Below, one piece after another: positions 27,291 through 37,039 of a DNA stretch of 43,492 nucleotides. The stretch's first letter is position 1, and each line of letters begins with the position of its first letter. Both the position numbers and the translations under genes were made by a program. Under the pieces are notes generated by a model, which saw only the letters and a list, made by a program, of their open reading frames with translations, did not search any database and had not been told where the DNA came from. Source of the DNA: Plantago elongata (taxonomy: Eukaryota; Streptophyta; Magnoliopsida; Lamiales; Plantaginaceae); contig JAYMSP010000699.1 in assembly GCA_036897095.1 (NCBI GenBank), forward strand, positions 1 through 43,492. The letters are read 5' to 3'.

Positions 27291-29760
27291 TGACGTCAAC
27301 TTTTTATACGGTACTTGTATTTAGACCTATGACAGAATTTATAAGTGATTTTTATAGTATTAGAGAGAAAGAATTTTTAAGTTAATGAGCTTTAGGCTAT
27401 TTCTATACTTATATGTTACTGTACAACATATAATTACTATGCACCTGTTTTGAGAGTCCCCAAAAACTTCCTTATTCCTGCATTTTCTCTTATATGCTAT
27501 TCTCTTTTATATTACTAGATTTATGCCTTTACTATATCCCGAGTACTTTTCTCTGTAGAACCAAGAGAAACTTATAAATTTTCGGTGCTCCCACTAGAAA
27601 TGTAAATTTTATTTTTGTAGATAAATATGTATTGTCTTGCGCGGAATAAAAAACTTAGAATAAAGAAGGTGGTAATCAAAGCCCCAGAAGTTGTTTTCTA
27701 AAGAAAGTATCTCATCTTCTTAAAAGAGTCTAATTATAGTACTATAGGAAGTCCTTCTCTTTATCTATTTTATTTAGTTTAAAAAATACTCTGAATAAAA
27801 TAGGGTAATCCTTTATTGTATATAGAGGTATGTAGTAGACGAAACTTATTAAAGGTATATAAACAAAGGAATATTATAAGTTATAACATGCAACTTAGTA
27901 TAATGAAGGCATCCACGGTATAGGACAGCTGTAGTACAGTACAGAGTCTCCGCGCATGGATAATCCTTAGTAGAATTTATGAAAGAATATATTCATATTT
28001 TAATTACATTTTATATACAAAAACATGAATAAATGCAATAAAAATATGGGAGGAGTTAAGATAAGGATTTAGCGAGAAAAATAATCACATGTAGCTTAGA
28101 AGAAAAAGAGTAAAGCAGTGTTGACATAGTTTTAGTTTCAAGGCTAAACATACATAATATAGTATAGATTCTAGAATAAATCATATACAGGTATATGATT
28201 TTCGGGTTCCTTAGGTATCGAATTGTTGTACGTAGTTTATAAGTAAGTTATAGCTTTTAGTAATAGAGTATACTTTTTACTAACTAGATTTACTATAATT
28301 ATATAATATTCCTAAAAGAGTTTGAGTACAAAGAGTACTTTGCTGATATAAACCTTATAAGAAATAATAATTAGATGTAGTACAGCAAATTACGCACTAT
28401 AAACGAATCAAAATCAAAGATATATATCACAAAAAAATACAAAATATTATGGAATAGTAAATAAAATCTCTAATAACAAAACAAAATAATCTTCAAATAG
28501 AAGGAATGCACAAGAAAGAGATCATAAGCAATTAAGTATATGTAAATTTTAGTCAAAAAAGATAAAGAGACTAAATACTATATTTATACTGTAGTGAGAA
28601 TGTAGCAAGATAAGCATATTAGTATAGGTAACGTAGGTATTTCCTATTTTAGGGTCAATTATACTAAATACTAAACAGGATGCATACTATATTAATTATC
28701 ATAACCGGGGTCACCCGCAGCAATATTAAATAAAAGGGTCTAATAACAAATGATGTCTTCTCTTTTTTCTCTAAAAGACCAAGTAATAAATTCTAATTTT
28801 TCCTAAAGTGATTACACGTGCACAAATTACATTTCAGAGGTTTTTTAAACTTTTAGTATTTTTAGAAGGCAACAACTACTATGCTTGGTGCATATCTAAT
28901 TATTATAAACTATTACCTAAGTTAGTCGGTAAGCTCCGGCTAGATTCTAAGGAAGTGTTTTCTCGCTTATATCTTATATATATTAAGAGTGTGTAACAAG
29001 AACAATAAAGGGTCTTAATGGAGGATATAAGTTTTGTTACATTTACATAGTCGTTGTGCTAGCTATGATAGAGACTTACTACATAGTTACTGTGTCCTCT
29101 TCTTATCATCTTAATCTATGTACCCCATTATAATATCATTAGTTAGATTTTTTGTTTTATTACTTAACTTTTGTTTTAACCAATATACACCTATAGTAGA
29201 AGATACACCTAGTGACGTGCCCTCTTCTTTATGTTTTTTTATAAGAACAAGCACTTATATTATAACTCGAAGTGAACGTAGACGAATAAAAGAACATGGA
29301 GGAACCTATATAAATTATTAGGGTTCATAAGTACCTAACAAATAATTATAGAATATAAGGTAAAAGTACAAGCATCGTTATTGATTGTGCTCCTGCTTGT
29401 TACTAAAAAAACTTATTAAGCATTACTAACTAACCTATGTCTAAACCCTTTCAATATGTTCTACCTCAATTTCTCATAATTGACGAATTAAATATTGTAT
29501 AATACATACTTCACGCATGATTTAGCTCTGTTTATTTTATGTTTTTACCTATATGCCTTCTATACAGACATGTACGTAAGTAATTTGGTAATTTAAAAAT
29601 AAGAGGATTAAAAATAAGGAGTATACTTGCAATGTACTGTATGTATCAATATTAATCATCCTATGGATGGGGGTGTAAAGAAGAGAGTAAAGAACTAGGA
29701 TTTAGTAACAAGTTACATGCCTTCTTGTATTTTGTATGTCCTATAGTATTCTAAGAGAAC
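27290..29760. other. Mixed AT-rich DNA, no confident gene
   Basis: TpA enrichment is intermediate. Two short open frames lie on the plus strand, 28,808-28,996 (GTG-opened only) and 29,118-29,321 (ATG-opened). Neither has a convincing promoter or leader. The peptide of the first contains the words LEGNNYYAWCISNYYKLL, loosely like the N-terminal part of Copia-type Gag proteins. One motif in 62 residues is too little to call a relic. Confidence 0.4.
29118..29321 (+). CDS. Doubtful 67-aa open frame with signal-peptide-like N-terminus
   Basis: This ATG-initiated frame encodes 67 residues I do not recognise. The N-terminus has a hydrophobic core at about residues 4-20 (IIISLVRFFVLLLNFCF), followed by a polar stretch (NQYTPIVEDTPSDVP) and a basic C-terminal part (SERRRIKEHGG). 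That profile resembles a small secreted protein or a signal-anchor peptide, and small secreted effectors are known to sit in AT-rich compartments of some plant-pathogenic ascomycetes. Against it, there are only two cysteines, no TATA box or leader, and no polyadenylation signal I would rely on. Hydrophobic N-termini also arise easily from T-rich DNA. I regard it as more likely chance than gene. Confidence 0.14.
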   Translation: MYPIIISLVRFFVLLLNFCFNQYTPIVEDTPSDVPSSLCFFIRTSTYIITRSERRRIKEHGGTYINY

Positions 29761-29769
29761 TAAAACAAA

Positions 29770-30290
29770 TGCATTCATTGAACTACTACCTTGACTGACT
29801 CTCATAGGTACAGTCGACTAAATGGCTGATTACTCCATGCCTGTGCGGCCTCTGGTACAGCTCTATTGATCACAGATAGGACATGACTCATCCTTGTAGG
29901 TAGTAACCGAGACCTCAGGCTATTCCACCTTAATCCCTATGCATGTGACCTCCGTTGTCTTCGGGCGATGCTTACCATTCCATTAGTTGACGACTTGTCG
30001 GTAAGACTTCTTATGCTATCAGCAAAACTCTCTACCTTCAACGGGATCCTTTCTAGAGCATGAAAAACAACACCCTCCCATGCTTCTCCTCGCTACCAAG
30101 CACCTAGTCCTTAGCAGTAACTACTACCTAAGCTTCCCCCCTATAGTCTAACTGTGTTGCTGTTTCTTTCTTGTTAACATACTTCCTTGAGTCAAGGCAC
30201 TACAAGCGTATGCATACTAGGAGTAAGTTAGTTGCTTGAAGACTTTCTGCTGCCCTCTGTTTGGCTATGTGGTAGTAAGTTCCTAGATGA
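29770..30290. other. GC-richer patch, possible gene or transposon fragment
   Basis: G+C is about 48% in 29,881-30,000, far above the surroundings. Dinucleotide counts there are near neutral (CpA+TpG 15, ApC+GpT 15, TpA 8, ApT about 9), so it is not strongly RIPed. The longest stop-free stretch I find is 58 codons on the plus strand, 29,887-30,063. It contains no recognisable motif. On the minus strand, protein-like words appear but are interrupted. The patch looks like a fragment of former coding DNA of unknown kind or a piece of recently arrived sequence. I cannot name it. Confidence 0.45.
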
Positions 30291-32684
30291 ACTATTATTG
30301 TACAGAAATAAATATGTTTTACTGTAGTGTTTCTTCTGTATTATACTTAGTAAAGGATACTCTAGCGTTAAAAAAACTTTGGTATACTTAGTAATTATTA
30401 AGACAGTCGTTAGAGCGTGGATATTATAATAGATAATACTACCTAAAAAATAAGAAGATTTAAAATAAATTAGCTTTTGTAACCTAAGTCACTAGAAGTA
30501 AGAGCAGTAAGGTCCTAAATGTTTCAATAATAATAAAGGCATGCTACATAGTAGATATGTTGACTATGATGTATGTTTCAGTTATTCTATCAACGATCCC
30601 ACCTTAATCTTTATTTATACACCCTTCTAAAGATGCTCTCTTGTTAGTATACATTGCGTTACGCGGTTTACTTATCGCGGTACTTAAAAATCTTAATAGA
30701 TGTTTTCATTACAAATAGGTTTATAGAAAATTTCATTCGTTAAAATATAGGTTTGGTATTGAAATCTTGTGAGAGTCTTGACTAGGCAATTTTTTGTATC
30801 ATGCGGGTATGTGCCTTTCTTGCTTATTTAAGTACTCATTGTAAGGGACCAAGCACTTCGTGATGATGTATTCCGTTGAGTAAATTGTTAACTATAAATA
30901 CTAAAAAAAAGTAATCTTAAATTATATCATAGAAGTTTCTTTCGTTGAAAGCGTCTTAATGGATGACATAGCTCTGGCGTGCTTTTCCTATCTATAAGAC
31001 TATATTTTTCTTTGTATATACTTGAAACTTAGCACGTGTTTGCCTTCCTGCAACTCCCTATAATTTGGGGGGGTCAAGTCAGTATTTTTTTATAGAATAA
31101 TAATAAATAGCATACAGATTTTATAAGGTATAGGTTACTAAGTTAAATACAAGGTTATTCTAGAGTTCCTGCACGAATCATAAACAGTACGCTTTCTATA
31201 TATATATAATCTTATAGTAAACGATATAATTCTAAGCAGGTTCTGGAGACTCTAGGATATCTCTCTCTACGTAAATGTATAAATAAGATTAACCTTATGT
31301 GAAAACTAGTAGTATATTTTTCTATGGATGTTCTTGCTACCTTTACTTAGTTTTTGTATAGTATTATTTCCCCAGATATAAGGAAGGTATGCCTCCTCTG
31401 TTGAAATTTTTTACTATAACATTTACTACACGAAATAAAAACTTATTACTATATTTTATATTAAGGTACCAATTTATATTTACATGCATGTCTTTTAGAG
31501 GGACTATACTATTAATAACATGCTTAAGCTAGAGTACTACCAACTTTCGGATTTCTTATAAAATAAAAACGAAACTACCAAACTTCTTCTATACTTACGA
31601 GTTACTCTACATAGTATACAACTACATACTTACATGCTACTTTTTTACTAGTTTACATTATTTCAAAGTAACAAGCTTCTTTTAGACCAAAAATATAAAT
31701 AAAGATATTACACAACACTACATGCTCTTACGACTACCTAACAAATATGGTAATATCCAAGGACTACAAATAATTATTTATTAAAAAATTTTTGTCTTTT
31801 TTTTATGATATACAGGAGCGATCTCCCTAATTCCTCCATTTTTTCTAACACTTTGGTGGTTAGGCATATGTACCTCTATCATTATTTGCATATTCCTGTT
31901 ACTCCTAAATACTAAAAGTTTACTAGATAACTCTATTATAAATTCATAAAAAAAAAGATTGATAGAAGACTATTATAATTAATGTATTAATGTCTATCGT
32001 TTGCTTTTATGGTATATGTCCCTTCTGTTAACTCCTGTCTTTTCTTATTTCATAGACTTATGCTTTTAAAGACATGAAGAACTCCGGAGGGGTATACATA
32101 CGCCTTTACGCTCTTTATTTTTATAGTAAGTAATTTCTTAGTTTATACTCTAATACTTACTTAGTACTTTAGATATTTATTAACTATTAGTATCCAACTG
32201 CAAATTTTCTACCCCCCCCTTTTCATGATTAAAAAACCTCCTATATATTTACACCTAGTATACGCGCTAAACTGTGAGCACTCGTTATTTATTAAAGCAT
32301 AATTTTACAACTTTTACTTAAATACTAGGGCCTAACTATTAGAAGCAAATGTAGATAACCAATTCCAACATTTCTTTTATAAGACAAAGAAGGCACTATA
32401 GTCTCAAGCATTATGGTTGACATAATTGCATTAACCAACGCTAAGCAAAAGATTTTTTTTAAGAAAATTTAAGAAAAATAACTATACTTTCCTTTACATT
32501 TTAGATATGTGTACAAATATAATTATAGTATTTTATATTTTCATTCGTTTATAGAATTATATTTTTTTTATGTTAGCGTTTTTATAATTACACAATAGGA
32601 GTATTCTAGTACATGCCTAGTAGTTTAAACTTTGCAGTTAAATTAAATATACCTGAACTTGAAATTTTTGCATTTTTAGGGTTG

Positions 32685-32699
32685 TTCCCCTCGGGGGAA
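32685..32699. other. GC-rich mini-hairpin in AT-rich DNA
   Basis: TTCCCC at 32,685-32,690 and GGGGAA at 32,694-32,699 form a perfect 6-bp stem around the loop TCG. It stands out against flanks that are mostly A and T. There is no adjacent coding region, so its meaning is unknown. Confidence 0.5.
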
Positions 32700-35507
32700 T
32701 GCATATGAAAGACAAATACTAACTTCCTATTATACTTATATTTATCTTATTTCATTTACATGGACTTAGTCTTTTTTCTTTCTATAAAAACTATAAAATG
32801 CAAAAACTGGGTATAACTGATGAGTATAAAAAATACTTAAAAAGAAAGTGAGTGAGTTTGGGACGGACATGGAGCCATTAGACATATACTTAGGGAAAGA
32901 GAAATTTTCTTTAGATAGGGAAACGTTGTACAGCAAAGGGAATTAGTGAGAAATGGGTGGTCGCAAAAGACCGAAATAAATGAAATAAATACTGAATGAA
33001 ATGTAGATTCTTAGTTTACAAGAAATCTATTGGTAGGAATCAAGATTACGAAGGAAATCTTATCTAGCATAACAGAAAAAAGTTCTATATAGAATTGATC
33101 TTTATTCATCTATTAAAATGAAAAGAGCTAAGAATTATAACAATGTTTAACATAACCTGTAATTGGCTTTATTATGATGACATCAACTTTTGTTGGAGAA
33201 ATTTGAGTTTCTATATTATCTACGTAATGATTTTTGCCGAATCCATTCTATTTTAACTATTTGAATTGAGAAAGCCTTTAATGCACTTGTTTTCCTTATA
33301 CGAGACGAGGAAGTAAAGTACATAACATACTATCGATTCTTAAACTTTTATACCGATTACTTTTTTTAATATACGCAGCAGAGACCTGATCTGACGATCT
33401 AAAGCAATTTCTTATTTACTTGTTCTATTATTATTTCCTGTCTTCTTATCACTTATACGTGTACCCACAGTGTGCATCGTAATTTCGAGCCATAAAAAAA
33501 GAACTAGTAATTAACCTGAAATGGATTTTGGACTAGATATAAAAAAAGAGAAAACGGAGCATAAGATAAAAGTACGTAGAACACAGATCTTTACATTTTA
33601 CTTACAACAAATGTAGTAGCATATTATACTTTACAGGCCGGTGGTAACATGACTTTATAAAATAGATTTCTTTTTCTGGATTCAGAGAAAAGGACGGACA
33701 GAAGTACATACTTAGATAAAGCTCTATAAAAAAAGGAATCAAAGGAAAGATGAACGTCTTCTTTTTTCTGCTATAAAGGACTCATATCATGAAACAGCAA
33801 GGTCATAAAATCCTTATATGTGGAACCCCCGAAAGAAATACCCGTATATATATAAACTCATTAAAATCAACAGACCTTAATAAAATAAAAGCTTCTTCTA
33901 ATCAAGGAATGAACTAATTTCTAACGCACGGGTCAAATATATCAAAATATGGAAATAGTAAGAGTAAGGATATAATATAGAACGAAGAATAATGAACACT
34001 GCATAAACAACAATAAAATAATAAATAGGGAAGGAAAACATTTACAAGAGCAAACGCCAAGCATAAGCTATAAGAAGGAGGTCTAAAGCCAAACGATGCA
34101 CGTGGATACAAACAAAGAAAAAATGTAGGTCGAAAAGATAAGGAACATTTATACAAGTATACATGAGAAGTACGTTATTAGAAACCCGAGACTTTCTTCT
34201 GATTCTTATCTATAAATCTAATAAAATATCCCTTAATTAGATTAATTCTCCTAGCGGTAAATACCTACACCTTCTAAATTTTTATAAAAAGGACTTTATT
34301 GTTCCTACTTACTAATTATTATTGTATTTATATACACTTCGCGGTACCCCCTCATGTTATTTATTTATTTTTGCTTTAAGTTTTTGCGGATCTGTTGAAA
34401 TGCATTAATTATTTAAATTTAATTTTTCTATTTAAAATAACCAAACACATGTAGTTCTGAAATAAGGGTAAAAGATCTTAAAACAATTCATATAGCGCTC
34501 AAGTAGGAATAGAAGAGTCCCATTATTAGCTACCCACAAAAGAATAAGATATAACATAAAAAGAACCGAAAGCAGCGCAAAAAATTAGGGTAACTCCGTT
34601 TCTCGGATTAAGCTTGGTCTTCCTTCAGAGGTAAATTTATTATTTATTCTAGAGTAAAATAATAAGACTCATAAGTGCGCTTTTAAGTTATGCTGTATAT
34701 AGTAGTACTAGTTTGCATCTTTCTACACATTTTTCTATAATTCTTTAATGCAATCAATCTTTTGTTGTTTTTCTTTTAACCCGACGTATTCTATTTTTAT
34801 TAGGGTTGGTATTCGGTATCTTCTCAGGTCTTACTTAGCAATGTTTTCTATCTAAATAACTATATGAGTTTTCTCCAAAATCCTTGTGCTTAATTTCGAA
34901 ACTGAAAAAACCTGACTTCATTCCTTACAAAAACATAACAACCATTATTTTAAAAAAGAAGGAATAGGAGAAATGTTATGGCAGTGTTACAGTAATAAAA
35001 AAAGAGTATAAGTATAAAATTGGCAACTTTGGTGAAAAAAGGAAATACATATAACCTACTCACTAGTTTATGTCTAGAGATTAATAAAATAAAGTTTTAT
35101 GCCAGTTTTACGAAAACAGTTAAGCTACATTAATTAAGCCTTAGCACAAGTTTCTCCAGCAAAATATATTCAAATTTATGTATGATCCAAAACAAAAGCT
35201 TTCGATTTCACGGGATTTTCTTTTGTTTTCATCAGCCTTAACCTTAAACAAATTATTTATATTCTATTATTTTTGGTGGTTTGTCTTTCAAGAAACAGAT
35301 GCTTTGAGGAAAACTGAATATAATCAGGGAGAGGAGGAATACTGCCAGTCGACCCAAAAATAGATATACAATTTAGGCTGGCAAAAGGATCGGATCGACC
35401 AAGGCAACATCTACTTATATAATATATGCTATCCTAGACTAAGTAGTAATGTTCTTTAAGTTGCTGCTTGATTTCCATAAAATAAAAATAATGCGACTTC
35501 TTTGATT

Positions 35508-35522
35508 TATATATATATATAT
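35508..35522. repeat. (TA)n microsatellite
   Basis: Fifteen alternating T and A bases form a simple-sequence run. Nothing else is associated with it. Confidence 0.8.
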
Positions 35523-35914
35523 TATTCAATTCAGTTGTAGTAAAGTTTCATTTAAGAATAGTTTTTTCAAGATAGTCCAACACTCATAGGATTCATTTAG
35601 GTAAGATACCCTTTGTGGTCAACATTGCACAGGTCTACTCGAAACCCATAGCAGAGCAAAGGTAGAAAAAGGTTATAAAGTATAAGTAAATAAGGTAGGT
35701 TAAATCATTCCCTATTTTAAATACCTTACTTTATATATAAAGTAATACTCCTTTGATTCCTTATTTATTCACAGCTTCCAAATAAAAAGAAAGAAGATAT
35801 ACGATTGGTGCTATGAATTTGATTTAATCCAGCACAACCCTTTCCCACAACAGAACTTAAGAGATGGAAAGAAAAAATCCAACTGAGCAAACCGTGTACT
35901 TCTCTTCCTTTTTA

Positions 35915-36295
35915 GTGCATGCAATCTTCTGTAACATGCTACATCTAGACTTCAAATCTAGAGCTGAAAACTATAATTTGTAACCAAACACGCGTGCCGC
36001 ATTAGTATCTATCCTTTTTTTCTTACCAATGTAAAATTATAAAATGTGGTACGTATCGTATATAGAGATATAATATAGTTAGTTTTAGTTATGTTATTAT
36101 TTGGGTTGAATTTGAGTACGTTCTGAGTTGAAATTCTCTCTTGGGTTTAAGTCAATTTATACAAACTTAGGTACACAAGTCATACAAAGTAATAAAAAAG
36201 TATTCAAAACTGTTAGAGGTAGTAAGCAAATTAGAAATGAAATTGTGAAGTTGCTGGTCTGTTCGTTCATTTATCTTAGGTGCATGCAATCTTCT
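35915..36295. repeat. 16-bp direct repeat flanking 349 bp
   Basis: GTGCATGCAATCTTCT occurs at 35,915-35,930 and again at 36,280-36,295, in the same orientation. Both copies contain the TGCATGCA palindrome. The second copy lies about 90 bases upstream of the TATA box of the only gene-like locus, so the pair could be promoter elements. They could also be a short duplication or the ends of a small excised or inserted segment. CpA and TpG inside the motif are intact, so neither copy has been RIPed. Confidence 0.6.
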
Positions 36296-36386
36296 TTCTG
36301 ATAATATCTATCTGTATCCATTATTTCTTTTATATCTTATGCCTATATTCTATTTCTATTTTTTAGATCTTTCCTTTTTTTGTACG

Positions 36387-36395
36387 TATATAAAG
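36387..36395 (+). promoter_or_regulatory. TATA box of candidate gene
   Basis: TATATAAAG is a strong match to the eukaryotic TATA box. It lies 246 bases upstream of the ATG at 36,633 and about 100 bases upstream of a pyrimidine-rich stretch of the type found around fungal transcription starts. TA-rich words are frequent in this window, so the call depends on the combined arrangement. Confidence 0.4.
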
Positions 36396-36479
36396 GGAAT
36401 AGATAAAATGACTTGAATTCAACGAGAGATTTTGAATGCTACTTGTTCTCTTAGGCCTCTGACCTCACCAGAAGGTTCT

Positions 36480-36620
36480 CAAAAAGCAAGCTTTCTCTCT
36501 CTTTCACTCAAACTCTCCTTGTTGCAAACATCTTTCAATCAAAGCACCCTGCCCCTATAGCCAGCTGTATTCTATCTCTGCCTATTCTTTTCCCTTCTCT
36601 CGTTTTCCAAGCACGAAGTT
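36480..36620 (+). promoter_or_regulatory. Pyrimidine-rich leader (putative transcription start and 5' UTR)
   Basis: The stretch is rich in CT and CA words (for example CTTTCTCTCTCTTTCACTC and CATCTTTCAATCAAAG) and poor in G. This is the usual look of ascomycete core promoters and 5' untranslated leaders just before the start codon. No similar stretch of this length stands out elsewhere in the window. It lies between the TATA box and the ATG in the expected order. Confidence 0.4.
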
Positions 36621-36632
36621 TCCTCTGACAAC

Positions 36633-36872
36633 ATGCACAGATCTTGGTGCAACGCCATCTCCGTCCTACCAAAGAATAAGATTCTTGTCGAATCCTGCTA
36701 CCCCCGTGCTCATCAAAGTCTTACTCATCCTTCAACCATACACATCTATACACAGCCATGCCCCCAATCAGCCAATGACCAGCCTAAGAAAGAACGAATC
36801 CTAACGAGAGGTCTTCTCGGGATAATTTGGGGTACCTCGTTCTGCATGCTAAAGAAAGAATGTGCCCTGTAA
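36633..36872 (+). CDS. Candidate orphan gene, 79 aa, cysteine-containing
   Basis: This is the best gene candidate in the window. The ATG sits in a good fungal context (CAACATGC) after a pyrimidine-rich leader. The frame runs 79 codons to TAA, and AATAAA follows about 155 bases later. G+C is about 47% in 36,661-36,780 against about 30% around it, and CpA/TpG are intact. I do not recognise the protein. It has five cysteines (about residues 6, 22, 43, 71 and 77), a proline/histidine/threonine-rich middle (HQSLTHPSTIHIYTQP), a basic patch (QPKKERILTR) and a short hydrophobic segment (GLLGIIWGTSF). No signal peptide starts at Met1, but the frame stays open upstream to 36,561 and reads a hydrophobic stretch (VFYLCLFFSLLSFS), so a spliced or alternative 5' end is conceivable. 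Two CCAAT words at about 36,764-36,777, inside the frame, are also compatible with this being a transplanted promoter fragment. Confidence 0.3.
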   Translation: MHRSWCNAISVLPKNKILVESCYPRAHQSLTHPSTIHIYTQPCPQSANDQPKKERILTRGLLGIIWGTSFCMLKKECAL

Positions 36873-36933
36873 TCCTAGAACTGTTGTTCAGCAAGAAATT
36901 ATGATACTTGGGAGATCTGTTTTCACTAAAGAG

Positions 36934-36948
36934 TTTGAGTTACTCAAA
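36934..36948. other. 15-bp palindrome downstream of candidate gene
   Basis: TTTGAGTTACTCAAA is a perfect inverted repeat around one central base, 62 bases after the stop codon of the 79-codon frame. It could fold in a 3' untranslated region or be a dyad protein-binding site. No evidence distinguishes these from chance. Confidence 0.35.
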
Positions 36949-37025
36949 AATGATTCGTGATATAGAAACTGTAGTATTTTACTATTCGTCCATAGTCATA
37001 GTTCGGAAAATGAACATATCCTATA

Positions 37026-37031
37026 AATAAA
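37026..37031 (+). terminator. AATAAA polyadenylation signal of candidate gene
   Basis: AATAAA lies 153 bases past the stop codon at 36,870-36,872, a normal 3' UTR length for a fungal gene. The hexamer is common in AT-rich DNA, so it is only supporting evidence. Confidence 0.25.
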
Positions 37032-37039
37032 AACTAATA

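Larger units (their letters stand above)
30300..36380. other. AT-rich gene-free DNA
   Basis: I see nothing I would call a gene. Open frames at 33,914-34,156 (minus, TTG-opened) and 35,178-35,363 (plus, ATG-opened, 61 codons with one hydrophobic stretch) lack supporting signals. Small items are a GC-rich hairpin at 32,685-32,699, a C7-8 run near 32,211, a (TA)n run at 35,508-35,522 and a 16-bp direct repeat at 35,915 and 36,280. Confidence 0.5.

Noticed and set aside
28808-28996. 62-codon frame with a Copia-Gag-like word
   Set aside because: One short resemblance in a GTG-opened frame is not enough to name an element.
33914-34156. 80-codon minus-strand hydrophobic frame
   Set aside because: TTG-opened, no regulatory signals, and its composition is explained by A/T-rich DNA.
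35178-35363. 61-codon ATG frame with one hydrophobic stretch and an acidic tail
   Set aside because: No promoter, leader or conserved motif; length is within chance for this amount of sequence.
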